Shown here: positions 34,105 to 45,297 of the stretch, piece by piece
Layout of the letters: every line of letters starts with the position of its first letter
Numbering within the stretch: position 1 is the first letter of the stretch
Origin: Arthonia radiata
Lineage: Eukaryota; Ascomycota; Arthoniomycetes; Arthoniales; Arthoniaceae
Direction of reading: 5' to 3'
Length of the DNA stretch: 64,000 bases
NCBI GenBank assembly: GCA_002989075.1
Contig: PSQN01000003.1
Coordinates: 62,001 to 126,000, forward strand
Position numbers and translations under genes: made by a program
Notes under the pieces: generated by a model
Database searches by the model: none
What the model was told of the DNA's origin: nothing
The model's input: only the letters and a program-made list of their open reading frames with translations

Positions 34105-34555
34105 GTGGCGTTGAAAGAGAAGAGCAGGCGGTAGCAGCTGTATGGCTATTCATGTTCGATGGGAGTGTACGTAGATAGCAGCATACTGTCGTCGGCGCTT
34201 CTCGGCGCATACCGCCACAAATGTACCATGCTATGAATGGGCAACCGCAGTTTCCGTAAAATCATCTGATTTCCGTCACGACGATTCGTGGATGGTAATG
34301 CTGCGCAGCGAAGTTAATGCAGACTCAGCTACCAGCCATGTTGAGCAGGTGTTGCCTGTTGCTTGCTCCCCGGTGCTCTTTCGTTATACCACGGTACATC
34401 TTAGGGAGTAGCATATGTTAAGCTCTTCAGGCGCACACTGAACGCGCAGGAGTCTGCTTGAGCGCTTCAAGTAAGAGTTACCACAACGTCGCCGGTCTGG
34501 AGTACGTGCAGGTTTGGACGATGCTCTGAGCAAGAGATCGAATGAACCAGCAAGA

Positions 34556-34617
34556 GGTGTTGATGGGTGGCATCAGAGGTCGGTTGCGCTAAGCCGCTTT
34601 CGGAGAGCTCGGCCGAG
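34556..34617 (+). repeat. Dispersed repeat, copy 2
   Basis: This copy matches 28733-28806 in the same orientation, with an internal gap of about 12 bases. The most conserved part is CTTTCGGAGAGCTCGGCCGA, preceded by GCGCTAAGCCG. Confidence 0.6.
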
Positions 34618-35538
34618 GAACTCCAATGCGAGGTCTGTCTTCCCTCCCCTACCATCTACACTGGCATCCGCAGCAGATCATCATGTTCCTTGTCGCACCG
34701 ACCGACGGTGAACAGAGGCTTCGCGCGATCCTTCATGAGGACGATGCGGCACGACGCATTCGCGAGCGTACTCCGTATGCAAATGGAACCACCTGTCTCC
34801 GATCCATAAACTAGTGGACTGGATGGCGTGTATCTGGCCTTGCCAACATCAGCCCCATCTGAGGCCGTGCTGGGGTCGTTGCATGTTTGAGCTGGCTGTC
34901 CCATCCTGGCCTGTGTTCAACGCTATGTAGCAAAGCGTGAAATCTACGCTACACATGGTCGTGCAAATTAGGTCCAAATGAGCCTTCACGTCCGAAGGGA
35001 TGTAATATTAAACAAAGCGCTGGGGATCATTTTCAGACGAGAAAGATGCTGGGTAAAAAGCCCCGAGTTGGTCAGCAACTATTCGGTAAGTAGGATCCTG
35101 ATATCGACAATTGGACGGCCCGCTTCAAGACATCGCCCCTGCTTGTCCAACAATCCATCCTAATAGGAACCAGGTATCCGATCCGCTCTTTCCCGCTCTC
35201 TCTAAACGCTACTGCTACATGCTGTTGGCTGAAGTTGTGAGTTACTGTTCAGGTCTAAGCTACGGGCCACATGCCAGCCAAACAAGACACGGGATCTGCT
35301 GGCTTCAGAATGAGACAACACAGCTGGAATGACAGGTCAGAGTGAAAGACACGCAGCTGACTTCATACACGATCAAACATTCCATGTGACAGTGCTTTAT
35401 ATTCTTCGGTTCGCCTACATTACAACCAATAAGAAGTGCCACTATCACCTCAGTCGCTCGTCCTGAGAACAAAGCCATTGTTCAATACTCTCGCACCTCC
35501 CACAACATTCTGCCGCCTCACATTCTCTTCCGCTGCTC

Positions 35539-35862
35539 ATGCAAACAGAAAATAACTTGTGCGGCGATTGCGGAGCGCGTTTCGACTCCCCAGAAGAAGC
35601 TCGCGAACACAGAGATGCACATGAATGTCCTGATTCACCTGCCAAGAACGACGAGACACATCACCGTTGCCGGGGCTGGCTAGTGAAGTGCAATGGCAAA
35701 GCACTGGCACGCAGACCGTTTGCGAGGATGCCGAAGAACAGCGACTACGAACATGAGGGATTGAAAAAGTTCTGTCCCAATTGTCACAATGCATTCGCTC
35801 GCTGGCACATTATGGAGAAGAACGCTGGGAGAGATGGTGATCATCCTGCACTTCATGAATAG
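35539..35862 (+). CDS. Small zinc-finger protein, 107 residues
   Basis: ATG 35539 opens a frame with a C2H2-type finger near the start: C-GD-C, then 12 residues, H-xxx-H (CGDCGARFDSPEEAREHRDAH). A second CxxC lies near the end (FCPNCHNAFARWH). Between them is a basic segment (RGWLVKCNGKALARRPFARM). The protein could bind nucleic acid or another protein. The frame is intact, and the sequence before it looks like a fungal 5' leader. I do not know the family. Confidence 0.55.
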   Translation: MQTENNLCGDCGARFDSPEEAREHRDAHECPDSPAKNDETHHRCRGWLVKCNGKALARRPFARMPKNSDYEHEGLKKFCPNCHNAFARWHIMEKNAGRDGDHPALHE

Positions 35863-36755
35863 TTATTGTATGAACGAGCGGATGAGTCGTTGACGCTCTA
35901 TCTCTACATCACCAACAATCAATGCCGTTCAAGGAGACGTAGAAGCCACGGACGCTTCGTGTAGTGCTGGTTTGTGTTGAAACCAGCGTAGCGAAGCTGA
36001 ATCATGACCATTTCAGCGATGATATATACCAGTTTCCAGATGGCAATCGCAATTGGTATTTGGGGTCATCGCACCATGGGCACAATTGGAGGCAAGATCC
36101 CTGGCTCTTGGCTCTGTCTCGATACTGTTTTGAAAGTCGTGACAGGTTTCGGCTTGTAAAAGCTGACTCCCAGACCTCAAACTTGTTGCATTCAGTCTTT
36201 CTTAAGTCAGCAATATAGTGGTGTTAATCAGCACCTAGACACATCGCCGGATATTGACGCCGTCCTCTCATCACAAGCGGAGGTTGCGTCTGTGAGGACA
36301 CGGCTCCCAACCCGAGTGGATTATTGTTGCATCAGCCCTTCGGCTCAGAAACTGTCGCTTCAGGAGCCAGTCTGTCTCTGTGCAGTTGCTCAACGGTGAA
36401 TTTGAAGCGTGTTTTGAGCCAATCTACGATTCTGATGCCATATCTTTAACTTAGATCTCAGCGTATGTATAGGACAGTAAATGGTTGACCGCTCCCAGAG
36501 TGCGACCACGCCAGGCGCACACTGACCACTTCTGCCAAATACTCAGCAATACGATCCATTCCTGACCGCTCAGAGCGGCTGACATCATGCAAAACTCTGC
36601 CTCCAACATCACGCCCTCGCGCACAGCCATCTCCACCGTCAGATGCAGGATCGCGCGAACGTAATTTCAAGCCACACTCTCTCCAGCACCACTAATCAGC
36701 TCAGCGCAATCAGATACCTACCAGCCCTCCCACTCAAACCCAGCAACACACCATG
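35863..36755. other. Intergenic stretch, no gene seen
   Basis: No convincing frame, repeat or RNA gene lies here. Short frames at 35964-36218 and 36451-36670 have no motif. Confidence 0.4.
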
Positions 36756-37076
36756 GCCAAGAAACCCGACCTCTTCCGCCGCCTTCCGCCCGAAATCTAG
36801 TACAAATCGCCATTCATCACTTGAAAACGTTTTTGTAACTCCCGGTAGAAGACCGCTATGTGGCCTGAGCGCGGAGAAGCCTGCTGCAGAAGTAGTGGCG
36901 CTCTTGCGCAGATCAACGCCGTCTTGGGTCTCGCGCTGTCCGAAGTCTGCACGCGCTGTGCACGCGCTGCGAAGAAGCGAGCAGTGGCCATAACTCAAGA
37001 CGTGGGACAATGTGATGCGTATCTGTCGCCGCGCGTGTTGAATCGGGTGGAGTGGTTGGGTCGAGCGGCAAACTGA
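36756..37076 (+). pseudogene. Relic of an LPxELQ (F-box-like) family gene
   Basis: MAKKPDLFRRLPPE is followed, after a frame change at about 36796, by VQIAIHHLKTFL. Together these resemble the LPxELQxxI..H block of the proteins at 50.8 and 51.3 kb. A later frame (36858-37076) ends RVLNRVEWLGRAAN, resembling the end of the 50.8 kb protein (RVLMEQVLAWIASVELL). Several disruptions separate the pieces, so this is a decayed copy. It lies head to tail against the intact paralogue on the opposite strand at 37243. Confidence 0.4.
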
Positions 37077-37242
37077 ATCAGCTTTTGGCTTGTTATGTTG
37101 CGTCGGCGTATTGACAGTGGCCACGATGCAGGATTATTTCCGGGTGACGCCTGCGATTTGGGCAATGCCTTCCGAGCGATTCCAAAACCCCATCGACACA
37201 CACCATACCAACCTCCCTCAGCTGCTATCACATCCACACATC

Positions 37243-37710
37243 CTACGCCTCGCGCTCCCCCATCCTCGCCAACCACACCTTCACCCTCTTCAAAACAACC
37301 CCCTCAATCAACGCACACCTCCCACACCGCGCCCAATCCGGCAATGCCCATTTCTCCGCTTTCCCCGATGTACCACCATGTCGTTTACCCTCAGCTGCTT
37401 GTCGATGTTTGAGAAGCACGCGTTGCATCAATCTTCCCTCAGTGCGAAACGCTTCAACGACATTATCAACCTTACGACGATATCTACGACCAACCTCCAA
37501 CAAGGCATAGCGGGCGGTCGTCGCGTCTGGGTTTAGGCTCCTGGTGAACGCGGCGGGGAAGTCGATCGTGCTGTTATGATTTCTTGCACCGTAGATGTTT
37601 GCAGCGTGGAGGGCGGCGGTGAGAATGTCATTGAGGTGGAGGAGGAGGATGGCTTCTTGGAGTTCGAGTCGGAGACGGTGGAAGGGGAAGGGTTGGGGTT
37701 GGTGTGTCAT
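37243..37710 (-). CDS. LPxELQ (F-box-like) family protein, 155 residues
   Basis: ATG 37710 gives MTHQPQPFPFHRLRLELQEA, then ILLLHLNDILTAALHAANIY. This is the same layout as FPFQHLPAELQ (50.8 kb) and PFPLLQLPVELQ (51.3 kb). A central helical region follows, then RLMQRVLLKHRQAAEGKR, LPDWARCGRC and VVLKRVKVWLARMGEREA. An F-box would bind Skp1 and mark proteins for ubiquitination, but this is only suggested by the short motif. The frame is intact. An upstream extension in the same frame (to 37863) looks non-coding. Confidence 0.5.
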   Translation of the reverse strand: MTHQPQPFPFHRLRLELQEAILLLHLNDILTAALHAANIYGARNHNSTIDFPAAFTRSLNPDATTARYALLEVGRRYRRKVDNVVEAFRTEGRLMQRVLLKHRQAAEGKRHGGTSGKAEKWALPDWARCGRCALIEGVVLKRVKVWLARMGEREA

Positions 37711-38191
37711 ATCTCCCAGTTGAGTGTGTGTAGTCTTGTGTGGAAGTTCGAACTCGCTTTTTGTGTGGTTAGGACTGTAGAGATGACGAGGTCGTGATAT
37801 TATTTTGACGAGCGCGCGCCGGGGATGATAGGCTGTCCTGTACGCCGTGTGTATATTGAGCATTGGGCCCCATCAGCGTCCCATAACATCACGTACGAAC
37901 CGCTATGGATCCTCATGCGTGTGTTCGGCAACTCTACAGTCTGCGCGGGTTTCAGCCAAAAAAAAGATGTGAATGGTACCTGACGAGCATACTGCTCGCA
38001 TATTAAGAACGAGCCCAAGTAATATACCGGCATCACCATCTAGACGTCCAGTAGAGGTAGATAGATAGTAATACATTAATGGGATATGACGCAGCAGGAT
38101 CCCAAGTCGTGTCTCGTTCCCGTCATCCATCCAGACTTTCGAAACGCCAGCGCTGCACACCGGATTAGTTTCCATGTAATAAAGACTGCCA
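37711..38191. other. Intergenic stretch, no gene seen
   Basis: Promoter side of the 37.2 kb gene and terminator side of INP1, both on the minus strand. No motif was recognised. Confidence 0.4.
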
Positions 38192-40279
38192 TCAGTCGAC
38201 GCCCAGAGGCCCGCCGACACCCTCGACAGCTTCAACAAACTCATCCCCTTCACTGCTGACCGCGCTCTCGCCATCCGAATCATCCCACCCACCAGGCACC
38301 CAAAGGCCTTTCCTATGCCGGTAGTACACCTCGCCCATCTCCTCCGTCTGCGCCTGCCCATCCATGGACGAAGCGAGCGACGGTGTTGAATTGCCAATGC
38401 GCGCTGCAATCTGCATCATAACCTGCACCAGCCCGCTTGGCGGTCCGAGCAGCAACCCCAGAGTCGCGCCGACAACACCTTGGTTTCTCGCATCGTACGG
38501 TATGATGGGCAAGGGATCGTTGCGGAGGTAGTGCGCGTTGCTCAGGTCGAGGCCGAGGCCACGCGCTGTGGCTGTGCTGTTCTTTGAAGGTGTGGAGGGC
38601 CGCCGTGAGCGAAAGGTGCGGAGCATCTGAGAAGGTCGTGGCTTGACGGTTGTATGCGGAGAGGAGGGCGGTGTTATCTGCGTGGCTGAAGTGGGTGGTG
38701 ATGAAGTGTGCTCCGAAAGAATAGGTCGTGTGATGAAGGCGGGTGTACTGGGCGTGGGCGGCGGCTCGGCAAAGATGATGTTGCGCTTTTTGCCACCAAC
38801 AGGGGGATCGTGAGAAGGCTGGCCATGAAATACAGCGGAAGGGGGCGCTGGGTCAGCGCGTCCGATAGAGTCAGAATGGGGGAAATAGGAGTCATCCGTA
38901 GGTGGTGAGTTCGCGGGTGAGCTGTTAAAGGTGGATGGTGCGGTGCGGAATGTTTGCAGGCTCCAGGTTGTGCTATTTTTGCTCTGAAAGCCGTATTGAG
39001 TCTGTGGCTGGAGCGGCGAATCTGCTTCTGGGGAGCTTGGGGAGTTGCTATGAACTGGTTCGGTTTGCGGCGAATCGTCTTTTTCGAGCTTGTTCACAGA
39101 GAAATTTTCCTGTAGGTGCGCGGGAATATCCAGGCCAGTTTCATCAGAAGATTCGGCAACGTCTTCGGGCAATCGATCGTGCCCTGCTAGCAAGGTGCCG
39201 AAGGCGCCAAAGGTGCCAGCGGACTTCTCAGGCATGGTGAAGGTGTGTACAGGTTCCGGGGCAGCCTGCATTTCCTGCGCCGCAGCGTCTGCCTGGGATC
39301 CGTCAACGTTGCTATGAACAGCTCCCAACGGAATATACCGCATTGACGGCGCGACGTCTTGCTTTAAGCTGTCTTCCTCGCCATCTCCGGTACGGAACGG
39401 GTCCGCCTCATCGAAGTTGTATCGTGAAGGCTCAGACACCACTCTCGTACTTTCCAATCTCTTGACCTGACCCACCACGTAGGGCGCAGTATCAAGGGCT
39501 GCTACCGAAGTCCGTTGCGTAGACAGCGTCTCGTGGCTGTTGGCGTTACTCAGCCCACCCTCATCATCAGATGCAGGCGCACTGCTCGAGCCTGACCTCC
39601 TTCTCCGCCCCCGTCCAAAATCGAATCTCTTGCCCTCAGGTGGTGTTGGCCGCTCCTGTCCTTCGGGCCTCCAACCTGCGTCATATGCCCATTTCCTCGC
39701 CTTCGTGTTGCTTCTTGTCAATCTCTTGACTGTGAGGGGCGAATCGACCTCGTCCTCTACTTCCACAGAGAAGCTTCTCTTAAACGGACACGGGGTGCGC
39801 TCGTATCTCAGGACCTTGCTCAGTGCAATCTTGAAGTCTTCTACGCAAGCGCGGTTCTGCTCCGTCTCATATGGGAGCTCGATGCGGTAGACGAACATCT
39901 GCAAACGAAGTGCAAACTTGCTGCTGCCATCAACACACCAGCATTGCGAGCGAGACAGTAGTGAGAGAAGCATATCGCCCGAATGCAAGAAAGCCACCGA
40001 TTGACCGGGGAACTTGTAGAGCCGAAGGACACCAGCGGCCTCGATCCGCTCGTTGGGTTTCGTCCATGGCAGGGTGCCGTCCTTGTGCGCGGAGCCAGGC
40101 GGCGGCGCAGGGAACTTGACTATGCGCGCATGCGAGTGCGCGAAGAGCGTCTCGGCGCCATGTTCGTTGGGCGCGTTGGCTGGGACATTCGGAGATGGGC
40201 TGGCGGGAGAGGGGGAGCGCTGAAGGTGAGTGGGGAGCGTGAAGGCTCGTCTGAACCGGGGAGGAGATTCAAGAGCCAT
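38192..40279 (-). CDS. INP1: Inheritance of peroxisomes protein 1 (Inp1)
   Basis: Inp1 anchors peroxisomes at the mother-cell cortex or in the hypha. A single exon of 695 residues starts at ATG 40279. The N-terminal Inp1 domain is clear: LFAHSHARIVKFPAP, GTLPWTKPNERIEAAGVLRLY, VAFLHSGDMLLSLL, QCWCVDGSSKFALR, YRIELPYETEQN and VLRYERTPCPFKRSFSVEV. A long disordered middle, rich in S, P and T, follows. A hydrophobic C-terminal stretch (GVVGATLGLLLGPPSGLVQV) may contact the peroxisome membrane or Pex3. An upstream in-frame methionine (40432) adds 51 residues of poor quality, so I prefer 40279. No damage seen. Confidence 0.88.
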   Translation of the reverse strand: MALESPPRFRRAFTLPTHLQRSPSPASPSPNVPANAPNEHGAETLFAHSHARIVKFPAPPPGSAHKDGTLPWTKPNERIEAAGVLRLYKFPGQSVAFLHSGDMLLSLLSRSQCWCVDGSSKFALRLQMFVYRIELPYETEQNRACVEDFKIALSKVLRYERTPCPFKRSFSVEVEDEVDSPLTVKRLTRSNTKARKWAYDAGWRPEGQERPTPPEGKRFDFGRGRRRRSGSSSAPASDDEGGLSNANSHETLSTQRTSVAALDTAPYVVGQVKRLESTRVVSEPSRYNFDEADPFRTGDGEEDSLKQDVAPSMRYIPLGAVHSNVDGSQADAAAQEMQAAPEPVHTFTMPEKSAGTFGAFGTLLAGHDRLPEDVAESSDETGLDIPAHLQENFSVNKLEKDDSPQTEPVHSNSPSSPEADSPLQPQTQYGFQSKNSTTWSLQTFRTAPSTFNSSPANSPPTDDSYFPHSDSIGRADPAPPSAVFHGQPSHDPPVGGKKRNIIFAEPPPTPSTPAFITRPILSEHTSSPPTSATQITPPSSPHTTVKPRPSQMLRTFRSRRPSTPSKNSTATARGLGLDLSNAHYLRNDPLPIIPYDARNQGVVGATLGLLLGPPSGLVQVMMQIAARIGNSTPSLASSMDGQAQTEEMGEVYYRHRKGLWVPGGWDDSDGESAVSSEGDEFVEAVEGVGGPLGVD

Positions 40280-40558
40280 GTTGAAGCGACGCAGCCGCCG
40301 GCATGACGTGCGGATCAGCAGCGCCTTCAGATGGCAGCCTGGCAGGGGTGAGAGTGAAGGTGGGACAAGAGGTGAGACGAGGTGAAACAGAGGGTGGGAA
40401 GGGTTAGGGTTAGCTGTCATCAAACTTGCCACCTTTTACCACTTCCCCTTTCCTTCTTCGCACCTCAACCTCTTCCCACTCCTTGACACAGAAAACACGA
40501 CTATGTTCAACCCTGGTCTGGCTCTGAACGATCGATCTCTGGACGGTTTCTCTCTGCG

Positions 40559-40879
40559 ATGAACCACAGCATCGGCGAAGCGTTTGGCCCGAATAACGAT
40601 ACACCCTCATACCGTGTCACTGGAACCTTACCATGGTGGGCGTACGACGACATACTTCTGACACGCCTGTTCCGAGAGCAAGTCGCATCGGGAAACAATC
40701 TTCATGACTTCGCTGCCACGTTGCTGAAGGAGCAAGCGAGATGCTCTTCCGCCAGTACGACGGAGGGCAGACGCAGCGTAGATACAGCAAATGTAGTAAT
40801 TGCAGGATTTGCTGTACATTCCCGGAAACTGCCCGGCTTTGGTAACAATGACTTTATTTCTGAAGCTTGTCATGCCTAA
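40559..40879 (+). CDS. Possible small hypothetical protein, 106 residues
   Basis: ATG 40559 opens a frame divergent from INP1, 280 bases away. It contains VTGTLPWWAYDDILLTRLFR and NLHDFAATLLKEQARC, which look helical and protein-like. The second half is weaker. No family was recognised. It is the last candidate before tandem array 2 and does not share its motifs. Confidence 0.35.
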   Translation: MNHSIGEAFGPNNDTPSYRVTGTLPWWAYDDILLTRLFREQVASGNNLHDFAATLLKEQARCSSASTTEGRRSVDTANVVIAGFAVHSRKLPGFGNNDFISEACHA

Positions 40880-41121
40880 GTGGGGACTTATTTGCGTTGC
40901 CGGATCCCGTCAATGTTCTCCTTTTGACACCTCATACAAACACGTGTCGAGGACAGGTAGTCGTGTTTTGGCACGCCTACATCAACGCTCTCACTTGCGA
41001 TAAGACAACAGACTTAGCGTGTTGGGTTGCGTAGGTCGAATGAGTGGGAGGAGACAACGCCATTGATCCGCTGCGCAGCTCGTTCCGCAAAGCGGCATTC
41101 CCAGAACGCCGCTTCGTCTAC

Positions 41122-41917
41122 ATGCATCACCCAGCAATCACAGCTTTGTACGCTTCACATACTGACGATCTAGCGCACGGCGATTCCACGATTCTTCGTT
41201 CCGAGTGGCTGAAGATTGAATGTCGAATGCTTGTCCACCAGAGTTTCGATATTTGGTGTGGTAACACACGTTTATACCATGGCAGCTGGCACCCTAACTC
41301 ATCCGACGTTCCCACTCATCACGATCGAGTCTGGCGTAAGCAATGTGTCCGGAAATTGCCCACTTGTCGGCGCTTACAGAACCCAGATATCACTGGCTAT
41401 GAGCCTTATCGTCACCTCAAAGCTTATATACACCCTGCGGATCAATCTGCTTCGGTCGTCAAAGTTGTCGGGGCTGAGAACGTCGCTGTCAGGGAAGAAG
41501 CAATCTTCTCCGTGGTACCCCAGCGCTCTTCTGATGGCAGTGCTTCGTGTCATAGCAAGACCGCAGCGACAGGTCGTGGTATCGCTCTGACTGGTGAAGA
41601 GGAGATCCGGTATTATGAAATCGAAATGAGTGGCAGCGAAGGCAGTGAAGCCATACACGTCACCTTGCACAAAGGCGATGAAAGAAAGACGATGGCATTT
41701 ACGGTAACACGACCGTATCGCCATACTGATCCTTGGCATTGGGAGATGATTGGCTTTGTGCAGAGAGGGTGTAGTATCCGAGATGTGAGCGACAAACCAC
41801 AGTGGTACCCACGTATCTCGACTGATGCTGATGGGGCTTTAGTGCAGCATGGCCGTCTTTCTCAGGGCCATGTTCTATCTACGCCAACAGTATCCGTACA
41901 TTCTCGGTGGTGCATGA
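41122..41917 (+). CDS. Array 2, unit A: unknown tandem family, 228 residues
   Basis: Three exons, 41122-41335, 41387-41784 and 41843-41917, join in phases 1 and 0. Exon 1 carries WLKIECRMLVHQSFDIWCGN and RLYHGSWHPN. Exon 2 starts after a tryptophan codon with ITGYEP and ends WHWEMIGFVQRGCSIRD just before GTGAGC. Exon 3 is short and hydrophobic: CSMAVFLRAMFYLRQQ. No signal peptide and no known domain were recognised. The reading frame is also open for some 80 bases upstream of the ATG, so a further 5' exon is possible. This is the first of the head-to-tail copies. Confidence 0.55.
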
Positions 41918-42530
41918 AGTTACTATGCCTGGCGAATGCCTGTTACTCTACGTGACCGAGCGACTTATGTTAGAGCAGGCAAGCAATCAAATCACGAATG
42001 ACAACAAAACACTAACACGGGCTTCCACATTGGAGCCTCCGGGAAGTTGGACGATCTATTCTGGAGTCTCCATTATCACCTTCCGATCATTGGAGACCAC
42101 GACTGCAGGGCCTTCCTGGCAAAGGTCGGACAAACCGGCCTCCAATATCTGAGGCCTCCAACCTTGATTCGGTAGTTTCTGTCTATATTGCTGCCCATCC
42201 CGATCATGGCGTCCTTCAACACCTCTGAATAGGAAGGCCGTCCGCATGGCGCCGTCAATAGTTTCCCAATGAGGATATTGTGGCTTGTCAGACCATCCTT
42301 CGAACTTACGCGCTGCCAAACAATGAACACGTCTTGGAGACCATAATTATGGAGCCACGTACTCTTCATCTTGCGGCAGACATCAAACTCAAAGGGACAA
42401 GTTCGTTTGCCATAATCGTGGGCACCGGAAGTTTGGCACCAGCAGAAGACCCATAACGCTACCAATCCTTCGCACGTCTCCTGTCAACGACTTAATTACT
42501 CTCGTATAATAACCGCATTCAAGATACGGA

Positions 42531-43374
42531 ATGCCTAGACGCCGTAACACCCATAGCGTCAATGGATGGAATATAAACAGCGTTGCACTGCGTACGATTC
42601 CAATCAGGATTGAATGTCGGGTCGCTCGTCACAAAAACTTTGATATCTTCAGCGAAAATCTACGCTTGTTCCACGGCAGCTGGCAGCCCAATCCATTTCC
42701 GAATTTCTCAACCTTTCACAATAAGACTTGGGGTATGTGCTCGCTCCACGCTGCATCCATGGTATTCTAACACTCGAGGCACTGATTTCTATTAGACATC
42801 GATGGCTATCAACCGCCCGACAGTATCCTGGCTTTCCCTCAACATCCGCATGAAGAAGAGATCGACCAGGGAGGGTATCGCTCGGCCGCTTTGTTACGCT
42901 ATGACAGAAGCGACAGTCTGGAAAGCCGTCAAATTGTCAATGAACATATATTCCTCGCCATGTCTCCAGCTTCTTGGGACCGCGTAGGAACCGTAGTCGC
43001 GCAGACATTCTCCAACGCCAATTGGAGGTCGAACAACAGTCAACCGGAGCCGGTCTACGATATCACAATGCCCGACGAGAAGTCCATCAAACTCACGAGG
43101 CATTTGTTGCAGGGATACGAGGAGCGGGGCAGTATGCTCTTCTGGATTCATAGACCCCACAGCTTTGACCCGTGGTATTGGGAGCTTCGCGGATCTGTGA
43201 CCGAGGGCAATAACGTCAGGGATGTAAGTGTCATGCGTCTGTATCAGTCTAGTCGTGCCTCGAGGGTTAACAGCCGCGCAGTGTAGTCTTGCGGTCTTCA
43301 TGCGATTCCTGTTTGTTTTGCATGAGCATCATCCGTATACATTCACGGATTTGACCAGTCTCATGCGCGAATAG
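42531..43374 (+). CDS. Array 2, unit B: unknown tandem family, 240 residues
   Basis: Exons 42531-42732, 42796-43223 and 43282-43374 join in phases 1 and 0. Exon 1 reads IPIRIECRVARHKNFDIF, then RLFHGSWQPNPF, and ends at a tryptophan. Exon 2 opens DIDGYQPPDSILAF and closes WYWELRGSVTEGNNVRD. Exon 3 reads CSLAVFMRFLFVLHEH and ends with TAG. All three junctions have GTATG/GTAAG donors. The copy is intact by my reading. The middle of exon 2 (FLAMSPASWDRVGTVV) has no clear counterpart in unit A. Confidence 0.6.
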
Positions 43375-43421
43375 CGCACGTGCAGTCTCTGCTGCGCTGG
43401 TGAGTTATCGTGAAGGGGATA

Positions 43422-43730
43422 TTATGTCAGTTTTGCACTGCATGAGATGAAGCCAGCGTAGATCTGACTTCGAACAAGCATTGCGAACCTGACGCAACCG
43501 GCGCAGGTGTCAACATCGTCGATGTGGAGATTTCTTGGAACATGCACATGCAACGGATCGATATCAGAACATGACATCTCGACACTCTTTTGAACTCCTC
43601 GACACCTCATGATTGCTAAACAGCATTCACTCTGCTTAGAACGCTCAAGGGATCTCGTGGCACAGACTTGCCCACAGCGTTTGCACCAGACTGGCAGCTG
43701 CTGTTGGGCAAAGTGACACATGCAATATTC
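43422..43730 (-). CDS. Possible cysteine-rich small protein, antisense between array 2 units
   Basis: On the minus strand a frame includes CVEYCMCHF, then VWCKRCGQVCATR, LAIMRCRGVQKS, and near its end VDTCAGCVRFAML. Fungi have many short secreted or cytosolic proteins with an early C...C.C, a middle CxxC and a late CxxC of this kind, but no named family is claimed. The first in-frame ATG codes for the M of YCMCHF, and the frame is open upstream. It lies between units B and C of the plus-strand array, so chance is possible. Confidence 0.35.
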   Translation of the reverse strand, partial: EYCMCHFAQQQLPVWCKRCGQVCATRSLERSKQSECCLAIMRCRGVQKSVEMSCSDIDPLHVHVPRNLHIDDVDTCAGCVRFAMLVRSQIYAGFISCSAKLT

Positions 43731-43901
43731 CACACAAACAGGCCTCAAGGACACTTGTTAGTTTGAGCTTTCTTGCAAAACCCGACTATTCCCTTCCTGC
43801 GCCGAAGCCGACCGTCGAATGCAGGCATATGCCCAACGATCGTTCCGTTGTCTATTACCTCTCGTCGCTCAATAGCCAGACCCCGTCATTGCGACCAACA
43901 C

Positions 43902-44545
43902 ATGATAGCCAGCTGTGAGATACACATCAAGATCGTATGCTGTGCTGCAACCCATAAGATCTTTGAAACCTCGGTGAGCGACACGTGCATCTTTCACGGG
44001 ACCTGGCACTCGCACAATATGGAGGGCTTCCACACCCAGAATGGCAAGATCTGGTGTATGAACACGATCACCCGCATGACTCTCTTGCGCGCCCAGACTA
44101 GTCATCACCGGCTACTATCTCCGCAGCGGAAAGTTCGTCGCTTAACTTTCTCCTCGTGATGCTACCGATTTGACTGGCCAAATCCATGGCGCGGCGGCTT
44201 TCGCTAAGGCGAGAGCATTACCAGTTGACAGCGTTGATCATGCTACATTCAAGCTAGTGGAGCAGAATCAGCAACCCGTGCATTCGCCGCGAGAGCTCAC
44301 CATGTTGACCAGCCCACCCATCGACAACAACCCACAGCAGATGAAAACCTATTCTGTTGACATGGCCAGAGAAGACGTGATCGGGATCACACACCGGCGG
44401 CGGTTCGGGCACACGCATGGCGCACAAATGTCTTTCTACGCCACTCAGCCATACGAGACGATTTCACCCCACTTAGAAGTGAGTGGCGAAATAAAAAAGA
44501 GCAACAATGTGCGCGATGTGAGTGTCGTCTTGTTGTGACAGACTA
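43902..44545 (+). pseudogene. Array 2, unit C: copy with an in-frame TAA
   Basis: Exon 1 from ATG 43902 reads CEIHIKIVCCAATHKIFET and CIFHGTWHSHN and ends after a tryptophan in phase 1, as in the other units. Exon 2 opens ITGYYLRSGKFVA, where TAA 44143-44145 interrupts it, and then continues in the same frame (TDLTGQIHGAAAF ... LEVSGEIKKSNNVRD) to a GTGAGT donor at about 44519. The exon 3 counterpart reads IAALLRLW and then stops. CAA-to-TAA would explain the interruption. The copy is probably dead, or its exon 2 is spliced differently. Confidence 0.5.
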
Positions 44546-45297
44546 GTGCGAGAGATTACCGCTAACACGCCTTTGGTGCAGCATTGCAGCGCTCTTGAGA
44601 CTGTGGTAACACATTCACAAGAGACACTCATATCTGTTCGTAGACGTGAGCGGATTGCACGATTGAGCGATCTGGGCGTAACTTGTTACAAGTATCTCGC
44701 GCCATTGTCATTCAGTCCTATAAAGGGAGACACGCACAGCTTTGTGCAGAAATGATCACTGGTCCCAGTCAAGACAAGTGGAGGCACTGAGGTTTTCCGT
44801 TGGCAGATAAATCACACAGAAGCTCAAGTAACCATCATCTCCGACTAATGAGGAATGATGTTCAGAGCTCATCAACGACACTACTATTACGAGCCGCTGT
44901 AAGCGCATGAGACTTAGCGCAACGGCAATGTGTGCGCAAAGACCTTGGTTGGTCCGTTCACACGGCTCGTGAGGACTGCCCAACAAGCTCGCATAGTAAA
45001 GTCGCATCCGCCCCATAAGCTGACAGTGACCAACCTCTATAGTCCATAAGATAATGTCAGACAGAATGCGGGGGCCTGAGGCAGAGCATCCGCCCGCAGA
45101 ATGCCTGATCCCGCGAAAGTTGAGGAAAGGACAACTATTCGCTATGCACAGATCTTTGCGGCGTCATCTTCTCCGCGGATCTGGTGAAATGAACACGTGG
45201 GCAGATCGCGGAAACCTTGTCGAACACCTGGCCAAGACAGGAAAAACTTGTTCACTGCTCGGCAGATCTTCCTTTGTCGTCGTTTTGTTGGTGCAAA

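Larger units (their letters stand above)
33530..35538. other. Sparse 2 kb stretch
   Basis: One possible small gene (33663-34104) and the second copy of a dispersed repeat (34556-34617) lie here. The remainder shows no gene, repeat or structural RNA that I can support. Confidence 0.4.
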
